Assembly: GCF_002564025.1 (NCBI RefSeq)
Contig: NZ_PDJH01000001.1
Coordinates: 1-64,000 of the forward strand
From: Flavimobilis soli
Lineage (GTDB): Bacteria > Actinomycetota > Actinomycetes > Actinomycetales > Cellulomonadaceae
Direction of reading: 5' to 3'
Length of the DNA stretch: 64,000 nt
The notes below the pieces were generated by a model that was not told the DNA's origin, ran no database searches, and saw only the letters and a program-made list of their open reading frames with translations. Of the stretch, positions 9,334-17,546 are shown piece by piece. Made by a program: the position numbers and the translations under genes. Each line of letters starts with the position of its first letter. The first letter of the stretch is position 1.

Positions 9334-11163
9334 ATGGACGAGAGCGGGCCGACGCGTACCAAGCGGTGGCGCCCGGGCCACCGGGTCCCGCCCCGATGGT
9401 TCCGGTGGTCGTCCGTCGCGCTCGCGGTCGTCCTCGTGTGCGCGCTCGTCGCGCTCGTGACCGCACGCACCGACCTGAGCCTGGGGCCGCACGAGGCCCG
9501 CTACGAGGTGACGATCGACGGTCAGGTCACGGTCGACCTAGGGCCGCTCGGCACGGTCGAGCTCGACTCGCCCGCGCCAGCAGGGATCGGCGTGCTCGTG
9601 ACGGTCAAGGAGATCCCGTCCGACCTGTCGGCGCTCGAGCAGAGCCCCACGCTCGAGGCTCTGACGCAGGACCTCCAGGCCTACCTGCAGTTCTTCGGCG
9701 GGCCGTCCGCGACGATCCAGGACGCGATCGACGGTCTTGCCCGCGACGCGCTCACGAGGTTCTTCCTGCTGCTCGTGGGAGCCGCGGCCGTGCTCGGGCT
9801 CGCGCTCCTGCTCGCCGGCTCGCCCCGCAGCCACGAGCTCGCGCACGCGTTCGCCCCGCACTCCGCGACCGTCTCGTGGGCCGTCGTCCTGCTCGTCGTG
9901 ACGCTCGTCGTGACGAACCCGTCGACGGTCGAGCGCAACACGGCGGGCAAGCGGGAGACGACCGTGTTCGCCGGCACGGCGCTCGAGGGCGCGCGCATCA
10001 CCGGGCGCCTCGCCGGCGTGGTCGAGACGTACGGCGGCCAGCTCGTGAAGGTCTACGAGGACAACGAGACCTACTACGAGAGGCTCACCGCGGCAGCCGA
10101 GGCTGCGTGGGTCGAGCGTTCCGAGGCAGAGTTCGCCGCCGCCGCGCTGCGCCTGCCGCGTCCGACGGCGGACGCGGGCGACGGGGACGACGACGGCACG
10201 AGCGTGGACGACCTGGCGGGCACGGACGGCGAGACGTCGCCCGACCCGTCGACCACAGGCGACGGGGCCGTGCCGACCGACGCGACGCCGTCGGCCGAGG
10301 AGACGGCCGAGGAGCCTGCCGAGACCCCGACGGAGGAGGCCGGCGACGTCGTCACGCTCCTGCACGTCTCCGACCTGCACTGCAACGTCGGCATGGCTCC
10401 CGTCATCCGGAAGGTCGCCGAGCTCTCGGGAGCGTCGGCGATCCTCGACACGGGGGACCTCACGATGAACGGCACCGCCGTCGAGCGGTTCTGCGTGACG
10501 ACGTTCGCGAACGCCGCGCCCGACGGCGCACCGTACGTCCTGGTGACCGGCAACCACGACTCGGCCGAGACGGCCAGCCAGGCGCGTGCGGCGGGCATGA
10601 CCGTCCTCGACGGCGGGGTCGTCGACGTCGAGGGCGTGCGGATCCTCGGTGACAGCGACCCGAACGAGACGCGGCCCGGCATCGGGACGGCGCAGGTCAG
10701 CGAGGAGGACGTCGAGGCCTTCGCCGACCGGATGATGCAGGTCGCGTGCGGCGAGGACGAGCGGGTCGACCTGCTCATGGTCCACACCCCGCGCGCCGGC
10801 ACCTCGGCGCTCAGCAGCGGCTGCGTCGCGACGCAGCTCTCCGGGCACGTGCACCGGCGCATCGGCCCCGCGCGCGTCGGGCTGGGCGTGCGGTACGTCA
10901 GCTCGACGACGGCCGGCGCGGCCGAGGGGCAGCTCACGGTCGGTCCGCTGCGCGGCGAGTCGCAGATGACGGTGCTGCGCTTCGACCGGGAGACGCGCCG
11001 GATGCTCGACATGCGCGTCGTCGTCGCCCGCCCGGACGGCAGCGTGTCCGTAGGCGGCGCGGTCGCGTTCCCGGCGCCGCTCCCGCAGGCCGAGGCCGAA
11101 GGCGGCGCGGAGAGCGCGCCGTCACCCGACAGCGAGCAGCAGGAGCAGGACGTGCCTGAGTGA
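9334..11163 (+). CDS. Membrane-anchored metallophosphoesterase
   Basis: A 609-residue protein with one membrane segment near residues 26-45 and two more at about 142-160 and 176-198. An acidic, Thr/Pro/Glu-rich linker (about 280-335) is followed by a calcineurin-like phosphoesterase domain. The five metal motifs are in order: HVSDLHCN (His344, Asp347, His349), DTGDL, GNHDS, MVHTPR and SGHVHRR. That is a complete di-metal site, so it should be active. Odd numbers of membrane spans after a cytoplasmic, Arg-rich N-terminus would put the catalytic domain outside. AAAGAGGTGG precedes the start at good distance. Substrate unknown. Confidence 0.88.
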   Translation: MDESGPTRTKRWRPGHRVPPRWFRWSSVALAVVLVCALVALVTARTDLSLGPHEARYEVTIDGQVTVDLGPLGTVELDSPAPAGIGVLVTVKEIPSDLSALEQSPTLEALTQDLQAYLQFFGGPSATIQDAIDGLARDALTRFFLLLVGAAAVLGLALLLAGSPRSHELAHAFAPHSATVSWAVVLLVVTLVVTNPSTVERNTAGKRETTVFAGTALEGARITGRLAGVVETYGGQLVKVYEDNETYYERLTAAAEAAWVERSEAEFAAAALRLPRPTADAGDGDDDGTSVDDLAGTDGETSPDPSTTGDGAVPTDATPSAEETAEEPAETPTEEAGDVVTLLHVSDLHCNVGMAPVIRKVAELSGASAILDTGDLTMNGTAVERFCVTTFANAAPDGAPYVLVTGNHDSAETASQARAAGMTVLDGGVVDVEGVRILGDSDPNETRPGIGTAQVSEEDVEAFADRMMQVACGEDERVDLLMVHTPRAGTSALSSGCVATQLSGHVHRRIGPARVGLGVRYVSSTTAGAAEGQLTVGPLRGESQMTVLRFDRETRRMLDMRVVVARPDGSVSVGGAVAFPAPLPQAEAEGGAESAPSPDSEQQEQDVPE

Positions 11164-11302
11164 CCGGTCGCGCCAACGCCGGCCGAGCTAGCCGCCGGGC
11201 GGGTCGCAGCGCCCAGGCGGCATCGGTCGAGAGGCGCTCGCGGGGCGAGACGGTACGAGGGAGGGGTCGGCAGCGTGCCCCGCGCGGTGCGACCATGGCG
11301 AC

Positions 11303-11977
11303 ATGAGCCGCCGCACCGTCATCATCCTCGTGTCCGTCGTCGTGGCAGTGCTGGTCGCGGTGCTCGCGGGCCCCCCGCTCTACTCGCGCTGGCAGGAGAG
11401 CCGCAACCCGGAGCCGATCGCGCTCACGAGCGCTCCCGTCGAGCCGCCCGCCGCCGGGCCGTTCGAGCCTGACGGGACGTGGACCGTGACGCAGGGTTCG
11501 GAAGCCGGGTACCGCGTCGAGGAGGTGCTGCGCGGCGAGGACGTGACCGTCGTCGGGCGCAGCAAGGACGTCACGGGCGAGGTCGTGATCACCGAGGGCG
11601 AGCTGACGGCGGCGACGGTGACGGTCCAGGCGGCGACGATCGAGACAGGCGTCGGCCCCCGCGACAGCTTCCTGCGCGACACCCTCCAGACCGAGACGTT
11701 CCCGACCGCGACCTTCGAGCTCGGCGCGCCGGTCGCGCTGCCCGAGCTCACCGGGGAGCCGGTCGACCTCGAGGTCGTCGGCACGCTCACGATCCGCGAC
11801 GTCGCGCGCGAGGTGACGGTCAGCATGCAGGCGCAGCGCTCGGGCGACGGCGTGCGCGTGGGCGGGTCCATCCCGGTGACCTTCACCGACTTCGAGATCG
11901 AGGCGCCGAACCTCGGGTTCGTGCAGGTTGAGGACGCCGGGACGATCGAGATGTTGCTGGTGCTCGCCCGGGCCTGA
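11303..11977 (+). CDS. YceI family protein, membrane-anchored
   Basis: YceI-family lipocalin-like beta-barrels bind long isoprenoid or amide lipids. This 224-residue protein has an N-terminal hydrophobic anchor (about residues 5-27, TVIILVSVVVAVLVAVLAG) followed by a short Pro-rich spacer. The barrel starts at DGTWTVTQGSEAGYRVEEVL and continues through TFPTATFEL and VTFTDFEIEAPNLGFVQVED, all typical of the family. It therefore sits on the outer face of the membrane. No operon partner; the preceding gene is 140 bases away. Confidence 0.9.
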   Translation: MSRRTVIILVSVVVAVLVAVLAGPPLYSRWQESRNPEPIALTSAPVEPPAAGPFEPDGTWTVTQGSEAGYRVEEVLRGEDVTVVGRSKDVTGEVVITEGELTAATVTVQAATIETGVGPRDSFLRDTLQTETFPTATFELGAPVALPELTGEPVDLEVVGTLTIRDVAREVTVSMQAQRSGDGVRVGGSIPVTFTDFEIEAPNLGFVQVEDAGTIEMLLVLARA

Positions 11978-12096
11978 CCCGGGGCACGGCCCCGCGACGA
12001 CGGGACGGCTGCGCGGCGCTCGGCGGGACTCATGGCGCGCGTCCCGGTGCGCCTCCTGGCCGACCCCGCGCGGATTGCGGACCGTCCGCCGCCGTG

Positions 12097-12122
12097 CAAA
12101 AGTTCGGTATGTCGAACTTTTG
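12097..12122. promoter_or_regulatory. Perfect 10-bp inverted repeat, candidate MntR operator
   Basis: CAAAAGTTCG (12097-12106), spacer GTATGT, CGAACTTTTG (12113-12122). The arms are exact reverse complements and AT-rich against a very GC-rich background. The repeat sits at the 5' end of the metal-transport operon that also encodes a DtxR/MntR regulator, so autoregulated metal control is the simplest reading. The proposed ATG (12109) of the first gene lies in its spacer. Confidence 0.65.
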
Positions 12123-13044
12123 GATTCGAACGTTCGAACGGGCGGCAGCCGCCGCGCTCGTGAGCGCCTCGCTCACGGCATGCAGCGGTGGCCCGGCCGC
12201 CGCGCCGCCCGCCGCCGACGACCGGCTCCACGTCGTCACGACCTTCACCGTCCTCGCCGACATGGTCGCCGAGGTGGGCGGAGCGAGGGTCCGCGTCGAG
12301 TCGATCACCAAGCCCGGCGCCGAGATCCACGGGTACGAACCGACACCCGCCGACCTCGTCCGCGCGCAGGGGGCCGACCTCGTGGTCGACAACGGGCTCG
12401 GCCTCGAGGCATGGTTCGCGCAGCTCCTCGCCGACGTCGACGCCCCGCACGTGACGGTCAGCGACGGCGTCGACCCGCAGCCGATCACCTCCGGGGAGGC
12501 CGCAGGCCACCCGAACCCCCACGCCTGGATGTCGCCGACCGCAGGCCAGACCTACGTCGCGAACATCGCCGACGCGCTCGCGAGCGCCGACCCCGAGGGC
12601 GAGGCGCTCTACTGGGCCAACGCGGCCGCGTACCGCGCGCAGCTCGAGCAGATCGCGGACGACCTCGCCGACGCCGTGGCCGCGGTCCCCGAGCCTGCGC
12701 GGCTCCTCGTGACGTGCGAGGGCGCGTTCTCCTACCTCGCGCGCGACGCGGGCCTGCGCGAGGCCTACCTCTGGCCCGTCAACGCCGAGCAGCAGGCGAC
12801 ACCACGCTCGACGATCGCCGTCGTCGAGGCCGTCCGCCGCGACCGTCCGCGGGCAGTGTTCTGCGAGTCGACCGTGCCCGACGTCGCGCAGCGGCAGGTC
12901 GCCCGCGAGACAGGCACGCCGCTCGCCGGTCCGCTCTACGTCGACTCCCTGTCGGGCCCCGACGGTCCCGTGCCGAGCTACCTCGACCTGCTCCGCCACA
13001 CGACGACCACGATCGTCGCCGGACTGACCGCGGAGGACCGATGA
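12109..13044 (+). CDS. Manganese/iron ABC transporter, substrate-binding lipoprotein
   Basis: Cluster A-I metal-binding lipoprotein (MntC/PsaA/SitA type) that delivers Mn(II) or Fe(II) to the membrane transporter. Starting at ATG 12109 gives a short signal peptide with lipobox SLTAC (Cys about residue 25). The expected ligands are visible: His in EIHGYEPTP, His in NPHAWMSP, Glu in TCEGAFSYL and Asp in YVDSLSG. The Glu-containing motif and the lack of a His-rich loop favour Mn/Fe over Zn. GTG 12094 is an alternative start. It is first gene of a tightly coupled operon: its stop overlaps the ATPase start (ATGA). Confidence 0.92.
   Translation: MSNFWIRTFERAAAAALVSASLTACSGGPAAAPPAADDRLHVVTTFTVLADMVAEVGGARVRVESITKPGAEIHGYEPTPADLVRAQGADLVVDNGLGLEAWFAQLLADVDAPHVTVSDGVDPQPITSGEAAGHPNPHAWMSPTAGQTYVANIADALASADPEGEALYWANAAAYRAQLEQIADDLADAVAAVPEPARLLVTCEGAFSYLARDAGLREAYLWPVNAEQQATPRSTIAVVEAVRRDRPRAVFCESTVPDVAQRQVARETGTPLAGPLYVDSLSGPDGPVPSYLDLLRHTTTTIVAGLTAEDR
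12125..12138. promoter_or_regulatory. 14-bp perfect palindrome just inside the metal-transport operon
   Basis: TTCGAACGTTCGAA is its own reverse complement and begins 2 bases after the larger inverted repeat, sharing the TTCGAA core. It may be a second half of the same operator or a DNA-shape element. It lies within the signal-peptide codons. Confidence 0.4.
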
Positions 13045-13946
13045 GCCCCACCCAGGCACCGCCGCCCGCCGCACCGCGAGCGCAGACGCCCGCGCTCGAC
13101 GTGCGTGACCTCTCCGTCCGCTACGGCGACGTGCACGCCCTCGACTCCGCGAGCCTCACGCTGCCGCGCGGCTCCGTCACGGGGCTCGTCGGCGTCAACG
13201 GCTCCGGCAAGTCCACGCTCATGCGAGCCGTCGTCGGCGCCGTCCGCCCCACGAGCGGGACGGTCACGATCCTCGGGCGCCCCGCTGACGTCGCGCGCCG
13301 CGAGGGCGCGCTCGCACACCTGCCGCAGAGCCAGGACGTCGACTGGACGTTCCCCGTCGTCGTGCGCGACGTCGTCGAGACCGGCAGGTACCCGCACCTC
13401 GGCCCGCTGCGGCGCCTGCGCGCGCACGACCGCGCGGTCGTCGCCGACGCCCTCGAGCGCGTCGGGCTCGCCGACCTCGCCGACCGGCAGGTCGGTCGGC
13501 TCTCGGGCGGGCAGCGCCAGCGCGTGTTCCTCGCCCGCGCGATCGCGCAGGAGGCCGACGTCCTGCTGCTCGACGAGCCGTTCTCCGGCGTCGACAAGAC
13601 GCAGGAGGCCGGGATGCTCACGCTCCTGCGCGAGCTCGCCGCCGAGGGCACGTCCGTCCTCGTCTCGACGCACGACCTGCCGACCCTGCCCGGCCTCGTC
13701 GACCAGGTCGTCCTCCTGCAGCGCCGCGTCCTGTTCGCGGGCCCGCCCGACGAGGCGTTCGCGCCCGAACGCCTCGTCGAGGCCTTCACCGGGCTCGACC
13801 TCGGCCGGATCGGGCGCCTCGGTACGCAGGCGGGGACGGGCGCGGCCGACGAGGCTGCGCCAGCGGTGGCCAGCCCGGCAGGGACCAGCGCGGCGGTGGC
13901 CAGCCCGACGAGCACCAGCCCGACGACGCGGGGGAGCGCCCGATGA
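13041..13946 (+). CDS. Manganese/iron ABC transporter, ATP-binding protein
   Basis: Cytoplasmic ATPase subunit of 301 residues. Walker A is GVNGSGKST, the signature is LSGGQRQR, Walker B is VLLLDEPFSG and the switch His is in STHDL. The Q-loop region LPQSQDVDWTFP is the form typical of Mn/Zn importers. A Ser/Thr/Ala-Pro repeat tail (ASPAGTSAAVASPTSTSP) of about 35 residues follows the domain and has no obvious role. It is translationally coupled on both sides by 4-base overlaps. Confidence 0.95.
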   Translation: MSPTQAPPPAAPRAQTPALDVRDLSVRYGDVHALDSASLTLPRGSVTGLVGVNGSGKSTLMRAVVGAVRPTSGTVTILGRPADVARREGALAHLPQSQDVDWTFPVVVRDVVETGRYPHLGPLRRLRAHDRAVVADALERVGLADLADRQVGRLSGGQRQRVFLARAIAQEADVLLLDEPFSGVDKTQEAGMLTLLRELAAEGTSVLVSTHDLPTLPGLVDQVVLLQRRVLFAGPPDEAFAPERLVEAFTGLDLGRIGRLGTQAGTGAADEAAPAVASPAGTSAAVASPTSTSPTTRGSAR

Positions 13947-14776
13947 CCGACCTCCTCGCGACCCTCGTCGAGCCCTTCCAGTACGGCTTCCTCCAGCGGG
14001 CGTTCGCCGTCACCCTCGTCGCGTCGATCGTGTGCGCGCTGCTCTCGTGCTGGCTCGTGCTCGTCGGCTGGTCCCTCATGGGCGACGCCGTCTCGCACGC
14101 CGTCCTGCCCGGCGTCGTGCTGTCCTACCTCGCCGGCGTGCCCTTCGCCGTCGGCGCCCTCGTCTTCGGCATCGGCTCGGTCGCGCTCATCGGCACGGTC
14201 CGCGACACGTCGAAGCTCAAGGAGGACACCGCGATCGGCGTCGTCTTCACGAGCCTCTTCGCGCTCGGCCTCGTGCTCGTCTCCGTGACGCCGAGCCAGG
14301 TCGACCTCAGCCACATCCTGTTCGGCAACGTCCTCGGCGTCGCGCCCGCCGACCTCGCCCAGGTCGCCGCGCTCGGCGCGGTCGTCGTCGTCGTGCTCCT
14401 CGCCAAGCGGCGCGACCTCACGTTGTACGCGTTCGACCCTGCGCACGCCCACGCGATCGGCCTCTCGCCGCGGCGGCTCGGAGCGCTGCTGCTCGGCCTG
14501 CTCGCCGTGACCGTCGTCGTCGCGCTCCAGGCGGTCGGTGTCATCCTCGTCGTCGCGATGCTGATCATCCCCGGCGCGACCGCCTACCTCCTGAGCGACC
14601 GCATCGACCGGATGCTCGTCGTCGCACCCCTCGTCGCGGCCGTGTGCGCCGTCGTCGGCTTCGCCGCGTCGTACGCGCTCGACGCGTCGCCCGCCGGCAT
14701 GGTCGTCCTCGCGCAGGGCGTCGTGTTCACGTGCGTGCACCTCGGCACGTGGTTCACGCGCCGACGGTTATCGTGA
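13943..14776 (+). CDS. Manganese/iron ABC transporter, permease
   Basis: Integral membrane subunit of 277 residues with about eight hydrophobic segments. LLSCWLVLVGWSLMGDAVSHAVLPGVVLSY is typical of the ABC-3 family (written here in two overlapping motifs: GWSLMGDAVSHAVLPG and GDAVSHAVLP). HAHAIGLSPRRL is the cytoplasmic coupling region. Start ATG 13943 overlaps the preceding stop. Confidence 0.95.
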   Translation: MTDLLATLVEPFQYGFLQRAFAVTLVASIVCALLSCWLVLVGWSLMGDAVSHAVLPGVVLSYLAGVPFAVGALVFGIGSVALIGTVRDTSKLKEDTAIGVVFTSLFALGLVLVSVTPSQVDLSHILFGNVLGVAPADLAQVAALGAVVVVVLLAKRRDLTLYAFDPAHAHAIGLSPRRLGALLLGLLAVTVVVALQAVGVILVVAMLIIPGATAYLLSDRIDRMLVVAPLVAAVCAVVGFAASYALDASPAGMVVLAQGVVFTCVHLGTWFTRRRLS

Positions 14777-14780
14777 GCCT

Positions 14781-15488
14781 GTGCGCCGCGACATCGACAT
14801 CACCCCCGTCGTCGAGGACTACCTCAAGGTCGTGTGGTCGGCCCAGGAGTGGTCCGACACCCCCGTGACGACCAAGCTGCTCGCCGAGCGCCTGGGGGTC
14901 GGCGCGTCCACCGTCTCCGAGACCGTCCGCCGCATGTGCGGCATGGGCCTCCTCGAGCACGAGCGCTACGGCGCGATCTCGTTGACCGACGAGGGACGCG
15001 ACCTCGCCGTCGCCATGGTCCGCAGGCACCGCCTGCTCGAGACCTATCTCGTCGAACGCCTCGGCTACCAGTGGGACGAGGTCCACGAGGAGGCCGAGGT
15101 GCTCGAGCATGCCGTCTCCGACCTGCTCATCGACCGCATGGACGCAGCGCTGGGCCACCCCCGCCGCGACCCGCACGGCGACCCCATCCCGACCGCGCAG
15201 GGCGAGCTCGAGCCGAGCTCTGCCCGCACGATCGACGAGCTGCCGCAGGGGGGCGCTGGCGTCGTCACCCGCATCTCCGATGCCGACGGCGACATGCTGC
15301 GCTGGTTCGCCGACCTCGGCCTCGGCCTCGACGCCCGCGTCGAGGTCCGCGCCCGCCGCGAGTTCGCCGGAGTCGTCACCGTCGCCTGGACGGCAGACGA
15401 CGGAGGACCCGAGCGGCAGGCCGACCTGGGCCTGCCTGCGGCACGCGCCGTGTGGGTCGACGTCGAGGACGCCGAGGCGGGGGAGTGA
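14781..15488 (+). CDS. mntR: DtxR-family metal-dependent regulator (MntR-like)
   Basis: A 235-residue repressor with an N-terminal winged helix (residues about 1-75, VEDYLKVVWSAQEW and STVSETVRRMCGMGLLEHE), a metal-binding dimerisation domain with DEVHEEAEVLEHAVS and HPRRDPHGDPIP, and a C-terminal SH3/FeoA-like domain. This three-domain layout is shared by IdeR and mycobacterial MntR. Its place in the Mn-type ABC operon argues for a manganese sensor. It begins with GTG 4 bases after the permease stop and overlaps the MFS gene start, so it is probably autoregulated through the inverted repeat at 12097-12122. Confidence 0.85.
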   Translation: MRRDIDITPVVEDYLKVVWSAQEWSDTPVTTKLLAERLGVGASTVSETVRRMCGMGLLEHERYGAISLTDEGRDLAVAMVRRHRLLETYLVERLGYQWDEVHEEAEVLEHAVSDLLIDRMDAALGHPRRDPHGDPIPTAQGELEPSSARTIDELPQGGAGVVTRISDADGDMLRWFADLGLGLDARVEVRARREFAGVVTVAWTADDGGPERQADLGLPAARAVWVDVEDAEAGE

Positions 15489-16726
15489 CCGCCGCGACGG
15501 ACGGCCAGACGGCCGGGCTGCGGGCAGCGATGCCCGCGCTCCTCGCGCTCGCGGTCGGCGGGTTCACGATCGGCACGACCGAGTTCGCCTCCATGGGGCT
15601 CGTCCCGCTCATCGCCGACGACCTCGCCGTCTCCGTCCCGACGGCCGGGCACGCGGTCACCGCGTACGCCGTCGGCGTCGTCGCGGGCGCGCCGACCCTC
15701 ACCGTCCTCGCCGCGCGCGTCGAACGCACCCGGCTGCTGCTGATCCTCATGGGGATGTTCGTCGTCGGTCACGTGCTGTCCGCGCTCGCGGGCTCGATGG
15801 GGCTGCTGATCGTGGCCCGCTTCCTCGCCGGGCTGCCGCACGGCGCGTTCTTCGGGGTCGGTGCGGTCGTGGGCGCGGCCGTCGCAGGGCCGCGCAACCG
15901 TGGCAAGGCGATCGGCATGATGATGGCCGGCCTGACGATCGCGAACATGATCGGGGTGCCGCTCACGACGCGCGTCGGGCAGGTCTGGGGGTGGCGCGCG
16001 ACCTTCTGGATCGTCGCGGTCCTCGCGCTGCTCACGATGCTCTCGCTGTGGCGCCTCGTGCCGCGAGGCGCGGGCGGCGAGGGCTCGTCCGTGCGTGACG
16101 AGGTGCGCGCCCTGCGCAACGGCCCGCTCTGGATCGCCTTCGCCGCGGGAGCGATCGGCTTCGGCGGTCTGTTCGCGGTGTACACGTACGTCGGACCGCT
16201 CGTCACCGAGGTCGGCCGCATGTCGACGGAGAGCATCCCGCTCGTCATGGGCCTGTTCGGCCTCGCGATGACCGTCGGGGTGCTCGTCGGCGGGCGGCTC
16301 GTCGACCGTGGCGTGCTCCGCACCGTCGTGCTCGGCTTCGTCACGACCCTCCTCGCGCTCGTCCTCCTCGGCGCAACCGGATCCGCGCCGGTGATGCTCG
16401 TCGTCGGGCTCGTCGCGCTCGGCGTGACCTCGCAGGTGCTCGGCCTCGCGATGCAGGCCCGCCTCATGGACCTGTCGCCGCTCGCGCCCTCGCTCGGGGC
16501 GGCCCTGTGCCACTCGGCGCTCAACGCGGGCAACGCGGAGGGCGCGTTCGTCGGCGGTCTCGTGATCGACGCCGGCTGGGGCTACCTCGCGACCGCGTGG
16601 GTCGGTGCGGCTCTGACCGCCGTCGGGCTGCTCGTCGTGCTCGCCGTCGGGCGGCAGCGCACCGGCCTCCCGGTCGCGGAGCGGGTGCGTCGCAGCCTCG
16701 AGGACACGCCCGCCGACGAGGTGTGA
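15485..16726 (+). CDS. MFS transporter, DHA1 family
   Basis: Twelve-segment major facilitator of 413 residues beginning with GTG that overlaps the mntR stop. The family motifs GGFTIGTTEFASMGLVP and RFLAGLPHGAFFGVG place it with AraJ/YdhP-type drug or metabolite exporters. Its co-transcription with the metal importer and regulator is unusual. It could export something tied to metal stress, but substrate cannot be read from sequence. Confidence 0.92.
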   Translation: MTAATDGQTAGLRAAMPALLALAVGGFTIGTTEFASMGLVPLIADDLAVSVPTAGHAVTAYAVGVVAGAPTLTVLAARVERTRLLLILMGMFVVGHVLSALAGSMGLLIVARFLAGLPHGAFFGVGAVVGAAVAGPRNRGKAIGMMMAGLTIANMIGVPLTTRVGQVWGWRATFWIVAVLALLTMLSLWRLVPRGAGGEGSSVRDEVRALRNGPLWIAFAAGAIGFGGLFAVYTYVGPLVTEVGRMSTESIPLVMGLFGLAMTVGVLVGGRLVDRGVLRTVVLGFVTTLLALVLLGATGSAPVMLVVGLVALGVTSQVLGLAMQARLMDLSPLAPSLGAALCHSALNAGNAEGAFVGGLVIDAGWGYLATAWVGAALTAVGLLVVLAVGRQRTGLPVAERVRRSLEDTPADEV

Positions 16727-16805
16727 CGCCTCCAGCGGGCGTCCAGAAACGCGTGGGACCATGGTCCCGGCCGCAGCCGGGCGGCCGCCGACCGAGGAGC
16801 GTCCC

Positions 16806-17468
16806 GTGACCGACCCGACAGCCGACCACGTGCCCGACGGCGCGTCGCAGCTCGACGAGATCGACGACGGCGTCATCGCGCCGCGCCCGCTCGCGGACCG
16901 CACCCTCGGCCGGATCCTCGTGATCCTCGGGCTCGTCGGCCTCGCGGGCTCGCTCGCCCTCGCGATCGAGCGCTATCTGTCGCTCGTCGACCCGGACCAC
17001 CAGCCGACGTGCTCGATCAACGCGCTGCTCACGTGCAGCCCGGCGATGGCGTCCGACGCGGGCAGCCTGCTGGGCTTCCCCAACCCGTACATCGGCCTCG
17101 GCGCGTTCCCGGTCGTCGTGACGATCGGCGTCGTGCTCCTCGCCGTTCCCGGTATCGCGTTCCCGCGCTGGTTCTGGCGCACTTTCCTCGTCGTGGCGAC
17201 GGCTGCCACGGGCCTTATCGCCTACCTCGTGTACACGAGCCTCGAGGTCCTCGTCGCGCTGTGCCCCTACTGCATGGTCGTGTGGTTCGCGACGCTCCCG
17301 ATCTTCTGGTTCCTGCTCGTGCGCAACGTCCAGGACGGCCTGTTCGGCGGCAGCGCGTCGTCGGGCATCGTGCGTCAGCGCGGCCTGCTGCTCGCGGCGA
17401 TGTTCGTCGCGCTGCTCGCGTGGATCGTCGTCGGCCTCGGCCCGAGCATCGCGGGCGCGTTCGCCTGA
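16806..17468 (+). CDS. Vitamin K epoxide reductase (VKOR) family protein
   Basis: Membrane thiol oxidoreductase that regenerates disulfide-forming partners using quinone. The 220-residue protein from GTG 16806 has five likely membrane segments. It has the CPYC redox motif (Cys153, Cys156) and the loop cysteines Cys69 and Cys77 (CSINALLTC). LLGFPNPYIGLGAFPVV is a hallmark of bacterial VKOR. GAGGAG lies upstream at a usable distance. No fused thioredoxin domain is present, so the DsbA partner must be encoded elsewhere. Confidence 0.93.
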   Translation: MTDPTADHVPDGASQLDEIDDGVIAPRPLADRTLGRILVILGLVGLAGSLALAIERYLSLVDPDHQPTCSINALLTCSPAMASDAGSLLGFPNPYIGLGAFPVVVTIGVVLLAVPGIAFPRWFWRTFLVVATAATGLIAYLVYTSLEVLVALCPYCMVVWFATLPIFWFLLVRNVQDGLFGGSASSGIVRQRGLLLAAMFVALLAWIVVGLGPSIAGAFA

Positions 17469-17533
17469 GCGGCTGCTCCGCGGCAGGCTGCCTGCGCCAC
17501 CCGGGCGTGCGCTCGGAGGTCCCTGCGGCCCGG

Positions 17534-17539
17534 TAAACT
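17534..17539 (+). promoter_or_regulatory. -10 hexamer TAAACT for leuS and probably jetABC
   Basis: TAAACT, then CGCGAGA, then GTG at 17547: leaderless spacing of 7 bases. Because jetA starts only 4 bases after leuS ends, this may also be the jet operon promoter. Confidence 0.5.
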
Positions 17540-17546
17540 CGCGAGA

